From Cladorhizidae sp. MBARI D1340-BT2 (Eukaryota; Porifera; Demospongiae; Poecilosclerida; Cladorhizidae), in assembly GCA_028752905.1 (NCBI GenBank), contig JAQNBH010000004.1, forward strand, positions 6,427,173 to 6,491,172: DNA of 64,000 nucleotides. Reading direction: 5' to 3'. Under the pieces are notes generated by a model. The model did not search any database. It was given only the letters and a program-made list of their open reading frames with translations, and was not told the origin of the DNA. The position numbers were made by a program, and so were the translations under genes. This document shows, piece after piece, positions 44,101-59,100 of this stretch (positions within the stretch are counted from its first letter, which is position 1; each line of letters begins with the position of its first letter).

Positions 44101-47100
44101 ACACACACACATGTCTGTGCCATTGTCAAGAGGCTACTCTAGTCTGGCATCAGTCACATAAACACACACACATGTCTGTGCCATTGTCAAGAGGCTACTC
44201 TAGTCTGGCATCAGTCACATAAACACACACACATGTCTGTGCCATTGTCAAGAGGCTACACTAGTCTGGCATCAGTCACATAAACACACACACATGTCTG
44301 TGCCATTGTCAAGAGGCTACACTAGTCTGGCATCAGTCACATAAACACACACACATGTCTGTGCCATTGTCAAGAGCTACTCTAGTCTGGCATCAGTCAC
44401 ATAAACACACACACATGTCTGTGCCATTGTCAAGAGCTGCACTAGTCTGGCATCAGTCACATAAACACACACACATGTCTGTGCCATTGTCAAGAGGCTA
44501 CTCTAGTCTGGCATCAGTCACATAAACACACACACATGTCTGTGCCATTGTCAAGAGGCTACACTAGTCTGGCATCAGTCTTAAGCCACTGTGAGTGTTG
44601 TCTCGTCATAAACATTCTTCTAAGTTATTTAATCTTGTACTAGACACAAGTTAGCAATACCATTATATTTAATTGTTGCTGTATTGTTATTAGAGTGGGC
44701 TCTATGCTAGCCAGCTCAAGGACTTGGCAACAGCTGCTCAGGAGAACTCCAGATGTTAGGCTATGCCATGTTTATCAGAAAAGTAGACACACTCTCACAA
44801 ACACACACTCTCACACAACAGGTCCAACTAGCCTACTTAGTCATGATGCAGGAAATTACTTTCAGCATGCTGTACTATCACAATCAGTAGGCCATGTGGA
44901 CGATGAGTTGCTATGACAACAGCAGGCAGCCCCCTAGGGAGCTATTTGTGATTTGTCGAGCGCGTTGCTTTACCTAGCTTCAATTGCATCACAATGGAGA
45001 AAGCATCTCAATAAAGCAGCTGTCCTGGTTGAATTGAAATCTACATAGCTGCTCGCTGCTGGGATCAGCTCAGCTTGACTCAATATTGTATGCACACATA
45101 CACCCACACAAACACCCACACACGCATACACGTACGCACACACTGCAGGTTCATTGTGTCGACAACCTTCATTTTTTTGTGTTGTACAGAGTTGAGAAGC
45201 AGTCATGCCATGTACCCCAGTTATGAGGTGAGTATGTCATGTACCCCAGTTATGAGAGTCAGAAAAAGGCAATGATAGATAGATAGATAGAGGATCTATT
45301 AGCATTTTATTGGCGATTATAAAGATTTACTGGTTGTACAGGTTCAAGGCTTACTGGAAGAATCTTGGAGCTAGTGACTTGCCAAGGAGGTGATGTTTCC
45401 ATGCCTGTTGTTGGTGCGTCTGTCTCACTGTTAGAAGACACTTACAGATGAATTTTCAAGAAATTTTATGGACGGGTTGGGTTAGGCATGGGTCCACGAT
45501 CAAACCATTAAATTTTTTTGCTTACACAATGCTAGAAGCCACCGTCACCAGAGATGACATGCTGCTTGGCATTGTCGACCTTTTTTTAGATTTTTTAGAG
45601 ATATACCTGCACACGCTACTTTCGCGTTGGCAAAAACCGCAATCATTGGGAGTGGCAGGGGGTTGCAGTCTCGGACTGCTCTTCTTAATGGTGAAACAAC
45701 TTGTTGATGCAGCTGAGAAGCTTCTAAAGTGAGTCTTATCTGAAATATCAACTCTGATCTTGAGGGGTTGTACGCCATGCATGTATAATATATCCAAGGT
45801 ATTAATTAGCTGGTGTTGGGCATTCTAATTGTGTCCGTCGGGAAAGCTAAGAACAGCAACAGCAGCACTCCACAAACAACAGCAACATATCACAGGTGGA
45901 GCAACCAATTTTGAGTTGGGGGCGGCCATGACACCATGTGGCTTTGATCGCCCCCCCCCCCCCCCCACACACACACACCCCACCCCACACCCTCTTCCCC
46001 CCCTCTCCATAAGCCTCCTACACATAACTAATCAAATGGTATAACTAATCAATATCATCTCTCAGTATAATTGCATGGTACTGATTGGTACTGATTCGCT
46101 AATATTGGGCAATAGTTTGGCCAATAATTAGCAAGTATACATGGTGTTAATTAGCTAGTATTGGAACTGAAGCCAAACAAGGTTCACCTTCTGTTGGTGC
46201 TCCATTGCTATAACTGGAACTAATAGTCACACCTTGCTATTTAAAATAAGGAAACAACCTAGCAATCTGAACAAGCTTATATATACCACCCACCATCATG
46301 GCCCCACCCGCCATCCCACTAGGATGGACTGCCACACCCACCATGGCCACGGCCACGGGGTACAGAAAAAAGAGAGAGTGAAAAAAAGCAAAAAAGGGAA
46401 AAGTGTGACTCAGTGCCACTTCCATATATGTATAATACATGAGGAAGCCATGTTGGATGGTAGTTCCTCTATATATGTATAATACATGAGGAAGTCATGT
46501 TGGATGGTAGTTCTCCTATATATGTATAATACATGAGGAAGCCATGTTGGATGGTAGTTCCTCTATATATGTATAATACATGAGGAAGCCATGTTGGATG
46601 GGAGTTCTCCTATATATGTATAATACATGAGGAAGCCATGTTGGATGGTAGTTCCTCTATATATGTATAATACATGAGGAAGCCATGTTGGATGGTAGTT
46701 CTTCTATATATGTATAATACATGAGGAAGCCATGTTGGATGGTAGTTCTCCTATATATGTATAATACATGAGGAAGTCATGTTGGATGGTAGTTCTTCTA
46801 TATATGTATAATACATGAGGAAGCCATGTTGGATGGTAGTTCCTCTATATATGTATAATACATGAGGAAGCCATGTTGGATGGGAGTTCTTCTATATATG
46901 TATAATACATGAGGAAGCCATGTTGGATGGTAGTTCTCCTATATATGTATAATACATGAGGAAGCCATGTTGGATGGTAGTTCTCCTATATATGTATAAT
47001 ACATGAGGAAGCCATGTTGGATGGTAGTTCTTCTATATATGTATAATACATGAGGAAGTCATGTTGGATGGTAGTTCCTCTATATATGTATAATACATGA

Positions 47101-50100
47101 GGAAGTCATGTTGGATGGTAGTTCCTCTATATATGTATAATACATGAGGAAGCCATGTTGGATGGTAGTTCTTCTATATATGTATAATACATGAGGAAGC
47201 CATGTTGGATGGTAGTTCTCCTATATATGTATAATACATGAGGAAGCCATGTTGGATGGTAGTTCCTCTATATATGTATAATACATGAGGAAGCCATGTT
47301 GGATGGTAGTTCCTCTATATATGTATAATACATGAGGAAGCCATGTTGGATGGTAGTTCTTCTATATATGTATAATACATGAGGAAGTCATGTTGGATGG
47401 TAGTTCTCCTATATATGTATAATACATGAGGAAGCCATGTTGGATGGTAGTTCCTCTATATATGTATAATACACGAGGAAGCCATGTTGGATGGTAGTTC
47501 CTCTATATATGTATAATACATGAGGAAGTCATGTTGGATGGTAGTTCTTCTATATATGTATAATACATGAGGAAGCCATGTTGGATGGTAGTTCTTCTAT
47601 ATATGTATAATACATGAGGAAGTCATGTTGGATGGTAGTTCCTCTATATATGTATAATATATAAGGAAGCCATGTTGGATGGTAGTTCTTCTATATATGT
47701 ATAATATATAAGGAAGCCATGTTGGATGGTAGTTCTTCTATATATGTATAATACATGAGGAAGTCATGTTGGATGGTAGTTCTTCTATATATGTATAATA
47801 CATGAGGAAGCCATGTTGGATGGTAGTTCCTCTATATATGTATAATACATGAGGAAGCCATGTTGGATGGTAGTTCCTCTATATATGTATAATACATGAG
47901 GAAGTCATGTTGGATGGTAGTTCCTCTATATATGTATAATACATGAGGAAGCCATGTTGGATGGTAGTTCTTCTATATATGTATAATACATGAGGAAGCC
48001 ATGTTGGATGGTAGTTCTTCTATATATGTATAATACATGAGGAAGCCATGTTGGATGGTAGTTCCTCTATATATGTATAATACATGAGGAAGCCATGTTG
48101 GATGGTAGTTCCTCTATATATGTATAATACATGAGGAAGCCATGTTGGATGGTAGTTCTTCTATATATGTATAATACATGAGGAAGTCATGTTGGATGGT
48201 AGTGCTTCTATATATGTATAATACATGAGGAAGTCATGTTGGATGGTAGTTCTCCTATATATGTATAATACATGAGGAAGTCATGTTGGATGGTAGTTCT
48301 TCTATATATGTATAATACATGAGGAAGCCATGTTGGATGGTAGTTCCTCTATATATGTATAATACATGAGGAAGTCATGTTGGATGGTAGTTCTTCTATA
48401 TATGTATAATACATGAGGAAGCCATGTTGGATGGTAGTTCCTCTATATATGTATAATACATGAGGAAGCCATGTTGGATGGTAGTTCCTCTATATATGTA
48501 TAATACATGAGGAAGCCATGTTGGATGGTAGTTCTCCTATATATGTATAATACATGAGGAAGCCATGTTGGATGGGAGTTCTCCTATATATGTATAATAC
48601 ATGAGGAAGTCATGTTGGATGGTAGTTCTTCTATATATGTATAATACATGAGGAAGTCATGTTGGATGGTAGTTCCTCTATATATGTATAATACATGAGG
48701 AAGCCATGTTGGATGGTAGTTCCTCTATATATGTATAATACATGAGGAAGCCATGTTGGATGGTAGTTCTCCTATATATGTATAATACATGAGGAAGTCA
48801 TGTTGGATGGTAGTTCCTCTATATATGTATAATACATGAGGAAGCCATGTTGGATGACAGTGCTTCTATATATGTATAATACATGAGGAAGCCATGTTGG
48901 ATGGTAGTTCTCCTATATATGTATAATACATGAGGAAGCCATGTTGGATGGGAGTTCTCCTATATATGTATAATACATGAGGAAGCCATGTTGGATGGTA
49001 GTTCCTCTATATATGTATAATACATGAGGAAGCCATGTTGGATGGTAGTTCTTCTATATATGTATAATACATGAGGAAGCCATGTTGGATGGTAGTTCTT
49101 CTATATATGTATAATACATGAGGAAGTCATGTTGGATGGGAGTTCTTCTATATATGTATAATACATGAGGAAGTCATGTTGGATGGTAGTTCTCCTATAT
49201 ATGTATAATACATGAGGAAGCCATGTTGGATGGTAGTTCCTCTATATATGTATAATACATGAGGAAGCCATGTTGGATGGTAGTTCTTCTATATATGTAT
49301 AATACATGAGGAAGCCATGTTGGATGGTAGTTCTTCTATATATGTATAATACATGAGGAAGCCATGTTGGATGGTAGTTCCTCTATATATGTATAATACA
49401 TGAGGAAGCCATGTTGGATGGTAGTTCCTCTATATATGTATAATACATGAGGAAGCCATGTTGGATGGGAGTTCCTCTATATATGTATAATACATGAGGA
49501 AGCCATGTTGGATGGTAGTTCCTCTATATATGTATAATACATGAGGAAGCCATGTTGGATGGGAGTTCCTCTATATATGTATAATACATGAGGAAGCCAT
49601 GTTGGATGGGAGTTCCTCTATATATGTATAATACATGAGGAAGCCATGTTGGATGGGAGTTCCTCTATATATGTATAATACATGAGGAAGCCATGTTGGA
49701 TGGTAGTTCCTCTATATATGTATAATACATGAGGAAGCCATGTTGGATGGGAGTTCCTCTATATATGTATAATACATGAGGAAGCCATGTTGGATGGTAG
49801 TTCCTCTATATATGTATAATACATGAGGAAGCCATGTTGGATGGTAGTTCTTCTATATATGTATAATACATGAGGAAGCCATGTTGGATGGTAGTTCTTC
49901 TATATATGTATAATACATGAGGAAGCCATGTTGGATGGTAGTTCTCCTATATATGTATAATACATGAGGAAGCCATGTTGGATGGTAGTTCTCCTATATA
50001 TGTATAATACATGAGGAAGCCATGTTGGATGGTAGTTCTTCTATATATGTATAATACATGAGGAAGTCATGTTGGATGGTAGTTCCTCTATATATGTATA

Positions 50101-53100
50101 ATACATGAGGAAGTCATGTTGGATGGTAGTTCCTCTATATATGTATAATACATGAGGAAGCCATGTTGGATGGTAGTTCTTCTATATATGTATAATACAT
50201 GAGGAAGCCATGTTGGATGGTAGTTCTCCTATATATGTATAATACATGAGGAAGCCATGTTGGATGGTAGTTCTTCTATATATGTGTAATACATGAGGAA
50301 GCCATGTTGGATGGTAGTTCTTCTATATATGTATAATACATGAGGAAGTCATGTTGGATGGTAGTTCCTCTATATATGTATAATACACGAGGAAGCCATG
50401 TTGGATGGTAGTTCCTCTATATATGTATAATACATGAGGAAGTCATGTTGGATGGTAGTTCTTCTATATATGTATAATACATGAGGAAGCCATGTTGGAT
50501 GGTAGTTCTTCTATATATGTATAATACATGAGGAAGTCATGTTGGATGGTAGTTCCTCTATATATGTATAATATATAAGGAAGCCATGTTGGATGGTAGT
50601 TCTTCTATATATGTATAATATATAAGGAAGCCATGTTGGATGGTAGTTCTTCTATATATGTATAATACATGAGGAAGTCATGTTGGATGGTAGTTCTTCT
50701 ATATATGTATAATACATGAGGAAGCCATGTTGGATGGGAGTTCCTCTATATATGTATAATACATGAGGAAGCCATGTTGGATGGTAGTTCTTCTATATAT
50801 GTATAATACATGAGGAAGCCATGTTGGATGGTAGTTCTTCTATATATGTATAATACATGAGGAAGTCATGTTGGATGGTAGTTCTTCTATATATGTATAA
50901 TACATGAGGAAGTCATGTTGGATGGTAGTTCTCCTATATATGTATAATACATGAGGAAGCCATGTTGGATGGTAGTTCTTCTATATATGTATAATACATG
51001 AGGAAGTCATGTTGGATGGTAGTTCTTCTATATATGTATAATACATGAGGAAGTCATGTTGGATGGTAGTTCTTCTATATATGTATAATACATGAGGAAG
51101 TCATGTTGGATGGTAGTTCTTCTATATATGTATAATATATAAGGAAGCCATGTTGGATGGTAGTTCTTCTATATATGTATAATACATGAGGAAGCCATGT
51201 TGGATGGTAGTTCTTCTATATATGTATAATACATGAGGAAGCCATGTTGGATGGTAGTTCCTCTATATATGTATAATACATGAGGAAGTCATGTTGGATG
51301 GTAGTTCCTCTATATATGTATAATACATGAAGCCATGTTGGATGGTAGTTCTTCTATATATGTATAATACATGAGGAAGCCATGTTGGATGGTAGTTCTC
51401 CTATATATGTATAATACATGAGGAAGCCATGTTGGATGGTAGTTCTTCTATATATGTATAATACATGAGGAAGCCATGTTGGATGGTAGTTCTTCTATAT
51501 ATGTATAATACATGAGGAAGCCATGTTGGATGGTAGTTCTTCTATATATGTATAATACATGAGGAAGCCATGTTGGATGGGAGTTCTTCTATATATGTAT
51601 AATACATGAGGAAGCCATGTTGGATGGTAGTTCCTCTATATATGTATAATACATGAGGAAGTCATGTTGGATGGGAGTTCTTCTATATATGTATAATACA
51701 TGAGGAAGTCATGTTGGATGGGAGTTCCTCTATATATGTATAATACATGAGGAAGTCATGTTGGATGGGAGTTCTTCTATATATGTATAATACATGAGGA
51801 AGCCATGTTGGATGGGAGTTCCTCTATATATGTATAATACATGAGGAAGTCATGTTGGATGGGAGTTCTTCTATATATGTATAATACATGAGGAAGTCAT
51901 GTTGGATGGTAGTTCTTCTATATATGTATAATACATGAGGAAGCCATGTTGGATGGGAGTTCCTCTATATATGTATAATACATGAGGAAGTCATGTTGGA
52001 TGGTAGTTCTTCTATATATGTATAATACATGAGGAAGCCATGTTGGATGGGAGTTCTTCTATATATGTATAATACATGAGGAAGCCATGTTGGATGGTAG
52101 TTCTTCTATATATGTATAATACATGAGGAAGCCATGTTGGATGGTAGTTCTTCTATATATGTATAATACATGAGGAAGTCATGTTGGATGGTAGTTCTTC
52201 TATATATGTATAATACATGAGGAAGCCATGTTGGATGGTAGTTCCTCTATATATGTATAATACATGAGGAAGCCATGTTGGATGGTAGTTCCTCTATATA
52301 TGTATAATACATGAGGAAGCCATGTTGGATGGTAGTTCTCCTATATATGTATAATACATGAGGAAGCCATGTTGGATGGTAGTTCTCCTATATATGTATA
52401 ATACATGAGGAAGCCATGTTGGATGGTAGTTCTTCTATATATGTATAATACATGAGGAAGCCATGTTGGATGGTAGTTCTTCTATATATGTATAATACAT
52501 GAGGAAGCCATGTTGGATGGTAGTTCCTTTATATATGTATAATACATGAGGAAGCCATGTTGGATGGTAGTTCTCCTATATATGTATAATACATGAGGAA
52601 GCCATGTTGGATGGTAGTTCCTCTATATATGTATAATACATGAGGAAGCCATGTTGGATGGTAGTTCTTCTATATATGTATAATACATGAGGAAGCCATG
52701 TTGGATGGCATTTCGGTATGAAACTTTTAATCTTCACTATATAGTGTCTGCGTGCACGCATCGCACCTCTAGATATAAACACACTCCGAGGTGACAGACA
52801 ATACAATATTGATAGAACGTAGGAAGAGGTTGCATCAAAAATGGTAGACAAATTTCCCATCAAAAGTAATCCCCCCCCCCCCCCCCCCCCTAATATGAGT
52901 AAAATCTCACTTCACAGCTTCTAACTAATCTAATTAATTAATTTTATATCTCACCTCGTGTTTACATAGCAGAGTCTTCACCCAATCCCCTCGCATGTAT
53001 GGCTTATGACACATCCCACAACATGCCCTGCCCATCAACAGAGGATGAGAGCTATCCAAAGGCTCCACCCGCAGATTTCGGTTCGCGTGACCCACCCTGT

Positions 53101-56100
53101 CAGCGTGAGGTTCGACCCTTGATCTCATGGATCTGGGATGTCCTGTGTAAGTGGGTGTGGCGTGCGATATGGGGTTAGGTGTGGCACCGGGCAAGGCTTG
53201 GCGGTCCAAACTTAAGAGCATTTCGTAGTCTGCTTCTGTGAGGGACCTGCTCTGGAGGGCTTCAACGAAGGCAGAGGCGTAGTGGGGTAAGGCGGGGTTA
53301 TTGTAGACGGACGAGTCTCTCTGTATGGAAGAGGGGTTATTAGAGGAGAAGTCGGAAGAGAGGGCTTGTCTGGAGGGGTGGGCCGCTGGACGCCATGGCT
53401 GGCTGCAGTGCTGGACGTGAATGTGACAAGTGATAAATATCACAAAGCACATCAAATTACAAGCAGTTATTCCCAGTATCTCCTAATTTAAGCACACCCC
53501 CAGAGCATCTATTGCAAATGCAGTTAGCACAATTACTTTTTACATAACTAGATACTATAGTCGTGCTTAGAGAAGAGCATATCAACACGTGGTTTACCCC
53601 CTTTCACCAGGATACAAGGCCCCATTAACTGCTCTCCATATTTCCCATCCAGGTTCTTCTAGATACTTAGTAATGATGCTGAAGTATTGTGTGTTAGGTT
53701 GGTACGGGACCAGTGGCTTGCTGACTAGTGGAGAATCTTCATATTGGCAGCTAATATCTAGAGAGGTAGTGGAGAGACTTCATATCGGCAGCTATTATAT
53801 TACAATAACCTTCTCAATAATCAACTTGAAATTGTATATTATTGAGAAGGTTATTGAAATGTTATTATGTCAACTGAGAACTGGAAATAATGGAGGGCCT
53901 TCATATTGGCAGCTATTATATCTAGAGGTAGTGGAGTGCCTTCATATTGGTAGCTATTATATCTAGAGGTAGTGGAGGGCCTTCATATTGGCAGCTATTA
54001 TATCTAGAGGTAGTGGAGAGTCTTCATATTGGTAGCTATTATATCTAGAGGTAGTGGGCCTTCATATTGGCAGCTATTATATCTAGAGGTAGTGGAGGGC
54101 CTTCATATTGGCAGCTATTATATCTAGAGGTAGTGGAGAGCCTTCATATTGGCAGCTATTATATCTAGAGGTAGTGGAGAGCCTTCATATTGGCAGCTAT
54201 TATATCTAGAGGTAGTGGAGAGCCTTCATATTGGCAGCTATTATATCTAGAGGTAGTGGAGGGTCTTCATATTGGCAGCTATTATATCTAGAGGTAGTGG
54301 AGAGTCTTCATATTGGCAGCTATTATATCTAAAGGTAGTGGAGGGCATTCATATTGGCAGCTATTATATCTAGAGGTAGTGGAGAGTCTTCATATTGGCA
54401 GCTATGGTAGTGGAGGGCCTTCATATTGGCAGCTATTATATCTAGAGGTAGTGGAGGGCCTTCATATTGGCAGCTATTATATCTAGAGGTAGTGGAGAGT
54501 CTTCATATTGGCAGCTATTATATCTAGACGTAGTGGAGGGCCTTCATATTGGCAGCTATTATATCTAGAGGTAGTGGAGAGCCTTCATATTGGCAGCTAT
54601 TATATCTAGAGGTAGTGGAGAGCCTTCATATTGGCAGCTATTATATCTAGAGGTAGTGGAGAGTCTTCATATTGGCAGCTATTATATCTAGAGGTAGTGG
54701 AGGGTCTTCATATTGGCAGCTATTATATCTAGAGGTAGTGGAGAGTCTTCATATTGGCAGCTATTATATCTAGAGGTGGTGGAGAGCCTTCATATTGGCA
54801 GCTATTATATCTAGAGGTAGTGGAGTCTTCATATTGGCAGTTATTATATCTAGAGGTAGTGGAGAGTCTTCATATTGGCAGCTATTATATCTAGAGGTAG
54901 TGGAGAGTCTTCATATTGGCAGCTATTATATCTAGAGGTAGTGGAGAGTCTTCATATTGGCAGCTATTATATCTAGAGGTAGTGGAGAGCCTTCATATTG
55001 GCAGCTATTATATCTAGAGGTAGTGGAGAGCCTTCATATTGGCAGCTATTATATCTAGAGGTAGTGGAGAGCCTTCATATTGGCAGCTATTATATCTAGA
55101 GGTAGTGGAGGGCCTTCATATTGGCAGCCATTATATCTAGAGGTAGTGGAGGGCCTTCATATTGTCAGCTATTATATCTAGAGGTAGTGGAGGGTCTTCA
55201 TATTGGCAGCTATTATATCTAGAGGTAGTGGAGAGTCTTCATATTGGCAGCTATTATATCTAGAGGTAGTGGAGAGTCTTCATATTGGCAGCTATTATAT
55301 CTAGAGGTAGTGGAGGGCCTTCATATTGGCAGCCATTATATCTAGAGGTAGTGGAGGGCCTTCATATTGTCAGCTATTATATCTAGAGGTAGTGGAGGGT
55401 CTTCATATTGGCAGCTATTATATCTAGAGGTAGTGGAGAGTCTTCATATTGGTAGCTATTATATCTAGACGTAGTGGAGGGCCTTCATATTGGCAGCTAT
55501 TATATCTAGAGGTAGTGGAGAGCCTTCATATTGGCAGCTATTATATCTAGAGGTAGTGGAGAGCCTTCATATTGGCAGCTATTATATCTAGAGGTAGTGG
55601 AGAGTCTTCATATTGGCAGCTATTATATCTAGAGGTAGTGGAGGGTCTTCATATTGGCAGCTATTATATCTAGAGGTAGTGGAGAGTCTTCATATTGGCA
55701 GCTATTATATCTAGAGGTGGTGGAGAGCCTTCATATTGGCAGCTATTATATCTAGAGGTAGTGGAGTCTTCATATTGGCAGTTATTATATCTAGAGGTAG
55801 TGGAGAGTCTTCATATTGGCAGCTATTATATCTAGAGGTAGTGGAGAGTCTTCATATTGGCAGCTATTATATCTAGAGGTAGTGGAGAGTCTTCATATTG
55901 GCAGCTATTATATCTAGAGGTAGTGGAGAGCCTTCATATTGGCAGCTATTATATCTAGAGGTAGTGGAGAGCCTTCATATTGGCAGCTATTATATCTAGA
56001 GGTAGTGGAGAGCCTTCATATTGGCAGCTATTATATCTAGAGGTAGTGGAGGGCCTTCATATTGGCAGCCATTATATCTAGAGGTAGTGGAGGGCCTTCA

Positions 56101-59100
56101 TATTGTCAGCTATTATATCTAGAGGTAGTGGAGGGTCTTCATATTGGCAGCTATTATATCTAGAGGTAGTGGAGAGTCTTCATATTGGCAGCTATTATAT
56201 CTAGAGGTAGTGGAGAGTCTTCATATTGGCAGCTATTATATCTAGAGGTAGTGGAGGGCCTTCATATTGGCAGCCATTATATCTAGAGGTAGTGGAGGGC
56301 CTTCATATTGTCAGCTATTATATCTAGAGGTAGTGGAGGGTCTTCATATTGGCAGCTATTATATCTAGAGGTAGTGGAGAGTCTTCATATTGGTAGCTAT
56401 TATATCTAGAGGTAGTGGAAGGCCTTCATATTGGTAGCTATTATATCTAGAGGTAGTGGAGGGCCTTCATATTGGCAGCTATTATATCTAGAGGTAGTGG
56501 AGGGCCTTCATATTGGCAGCTATTATATCTAGAGGTAGTGGAGAGTCTTCATATTGGCAGCTATTATATCTAGAGGTAGTGGAGAGCCTTCATATTGGCA
56601 GCTATTATATCTAGAGGTAGTGGAGAGTCTTCATATTGGCAGCTATTATATCTAGAGGTAGTGGAGAGCCTTCATATTGGTAGCTATTATATCTAGAGGT
56701 AGTGGAGGGCCTTCATATTGGCAGCTATTATATCTAGAGGTAGTGGAGAGCCTTCATATTGGCAGCTATTATATCTAGAGGTAGTGGAGGGCCTTCATAT
56801 TGGCAGCTATTATATCTAGAGGTAGTGGAGGGCCTTCATATTGGCAGCTATTATATCTAGAGGTAGTGGAGAGTCTTCATATTGGCAGCTATTATATCTA
56901 GAGGTAGTGGAGGGTCTTCATATTGGCAGCTATTATATCTAGAGGTAGTGGAGGGTCTTCATATTGGCAGCTATTATATCTAGAGGTAGTGGAGAGCCTT
57001 CATATTGGCAGCTATTATATCTAGAGGTAGTGGAGGGTCTTCATATTGGTAGCTATTATATCTAGAGGTATTGGAGGGCCTTCATATTGGCAGCTATTAT
57101 ATCTAGAGGTAGTGGAGAGTCTTCATATTGGCAGCTATTATATCTAGAGGTAGTGGAGGGCCTTCATATTGGCAGCTATTATATCTAGAGGTAGTGGAGA
57201 GTCTTCATATTGGCAGCTATTATATCTAGAGGTAGTGGAGAGCCTTCATATTGGCAGCTATTATATCTAGAGGTAGTGGAGAGCCTTCATATTGGCAGCT
57301 ATTATATCTAGAGGTAGTGGAGGGCCTTCATATATTGGTAACTATTATATCTAGAGGTAGTGGAGGGTCTTCATATTGGCAGCTATTATATCTAGAGGTA
57401 GTGGAGGGCCTTCATATTGGCAGCTATTATATCTAGAGGTAGTGGAGGGCCTTCATATTGGCAGCTATTATATCTAGAGGTAGTGGAGGGCCTTCATATT
57501 GGCAGCTATTATATCTAGAGGTAGTGGCGAGTCTTCATATTGGCAGCTATTATATCTAGAGGTAGTAGTGGAGAGTCTCATATTGGCAGCTATTATATCT
57601 AGAGGTAGTGGAGAGTCTTCATATTGGCAGCTATTATATCTAGAGGTAGTGGAGGGCCTTCATATTGGCAGCTATTATATCTAGAGGTAGTGGACAGTCT
57701 TCATATTGGCAGCTATTATATCTAGAGGTAGTGGAGGGCCTTCATATTGGTAGCTATTATATCTAGAGGTAGTGGAGAGTCTTCATATTGGCAGCTATTA
57801 TATCTAGAGGTGGTGGAGAGCCTTCATATTGGCAGCTATTATATCTAGAGGTAGTGGAGAGCCTTCATATTGGCAGCTATTATATCTAGAGGTAGTGGAG
57901 GGTCTTCATATTGGCAGCTATTATATCTAGAGGTAGTGGAGAGCCTTCATATTGGCAGCTATTATATCTAGAGGTAGTGGAGAGCCTTCATATTGGCAGC
58001 TATTATATCTAGAGGTAGTGGAGAGCCATCATATTGGCAGCTATTATATCTAGAGGTAGTGGAGGGCCTTCATATTGGCAGCTATTATATCTAGAGGTAG
58101 TGGAGGGCCTTCATATTGGCAGCTATTATATCTAGAGGTAGTGGAGGGTCTTCATATTGGCAGCTATTATATCTAGAGGTAGTGGAGAGCCTTCATATTG
58201 GCAGCTATTATATCTAGAGGTAGTGGAGAGCCTTCATATTGGCAGCTATTATATCTAGAGGTAGTGGAGGGTATTCATATTGGCAGCTATTATATCTAGA
58301 GGTAGTGGAGGGTATTCATATTGGCAGCTATTATATCTAGAGGTAGTGGAGGGCCTTCATATTGGCAGCTATTATATCTAGAGGTAGTGGAGAGTCTTCA
58401 TATTGGCAGCTATTATATCTAGAGGTAGTGGAGGGTCTTCATATTGGTAGCTATTATATCTAGAGGTAGTGGAGAGTCTTCATATTGGCAGCTATTATAT
58501 CTAGAGGTAGTGGAGAGTCTTCATATTGGCAGCTATTATATCTAGAGGTAGTGGAGAGCCTTCATATTGGCAGCTATTATATCTAGAGAGGTAGTGGAGG
58601 GCCTTCATATTGGTAGCTATTATATCTAGAGGTAGTGGAGAGTCTTCATATTGGCAGCTATTATATCTAGAGGTAGTGGAGAGTCTTCATATTGGCAGCT
58701 ATTATATCTAGAGGTAGTGGAGAGTCTTCATATTGGCAGCTATTATATCTAGAGGTAGTGGAGAGTCTTCATATTGGCAGCTATTATATCTAGAGGTAGT
58801 GAAGAGTCTTCATATTGGCAGCTATTATATCTAGAGGTAGTGGAGAGTCTTCATATTGGTAGCTATTATATCTAGAGGTAGTGGAGAGTCTTCATATTGG
58901 CAGCTATTATATCTAGAGGTAGTGGAGAGTCTTCATATTGGCAGCTATTATATCTAAAGGCAGTGGAGACTCTTCATATTGGCAGCTATTATATCTAGAG
59001 GTAGTGGAGAGTCTTCATATTGGCAGCTATTATATCTAGAGGTAGTGGAGAGTCTTCATATTGGCAGCTATTATATCTAGAGGTAGTGGAGGGCCTTCAT

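Noticed and set aside
52576..52863. 95-codon minus frame near the RING exon as its continuation
   Set aside because: It runs into the 47-bp array, has no zinc-ligand residues in RING order, and the true continuation with FHCGC...CPLD is at 36,120.
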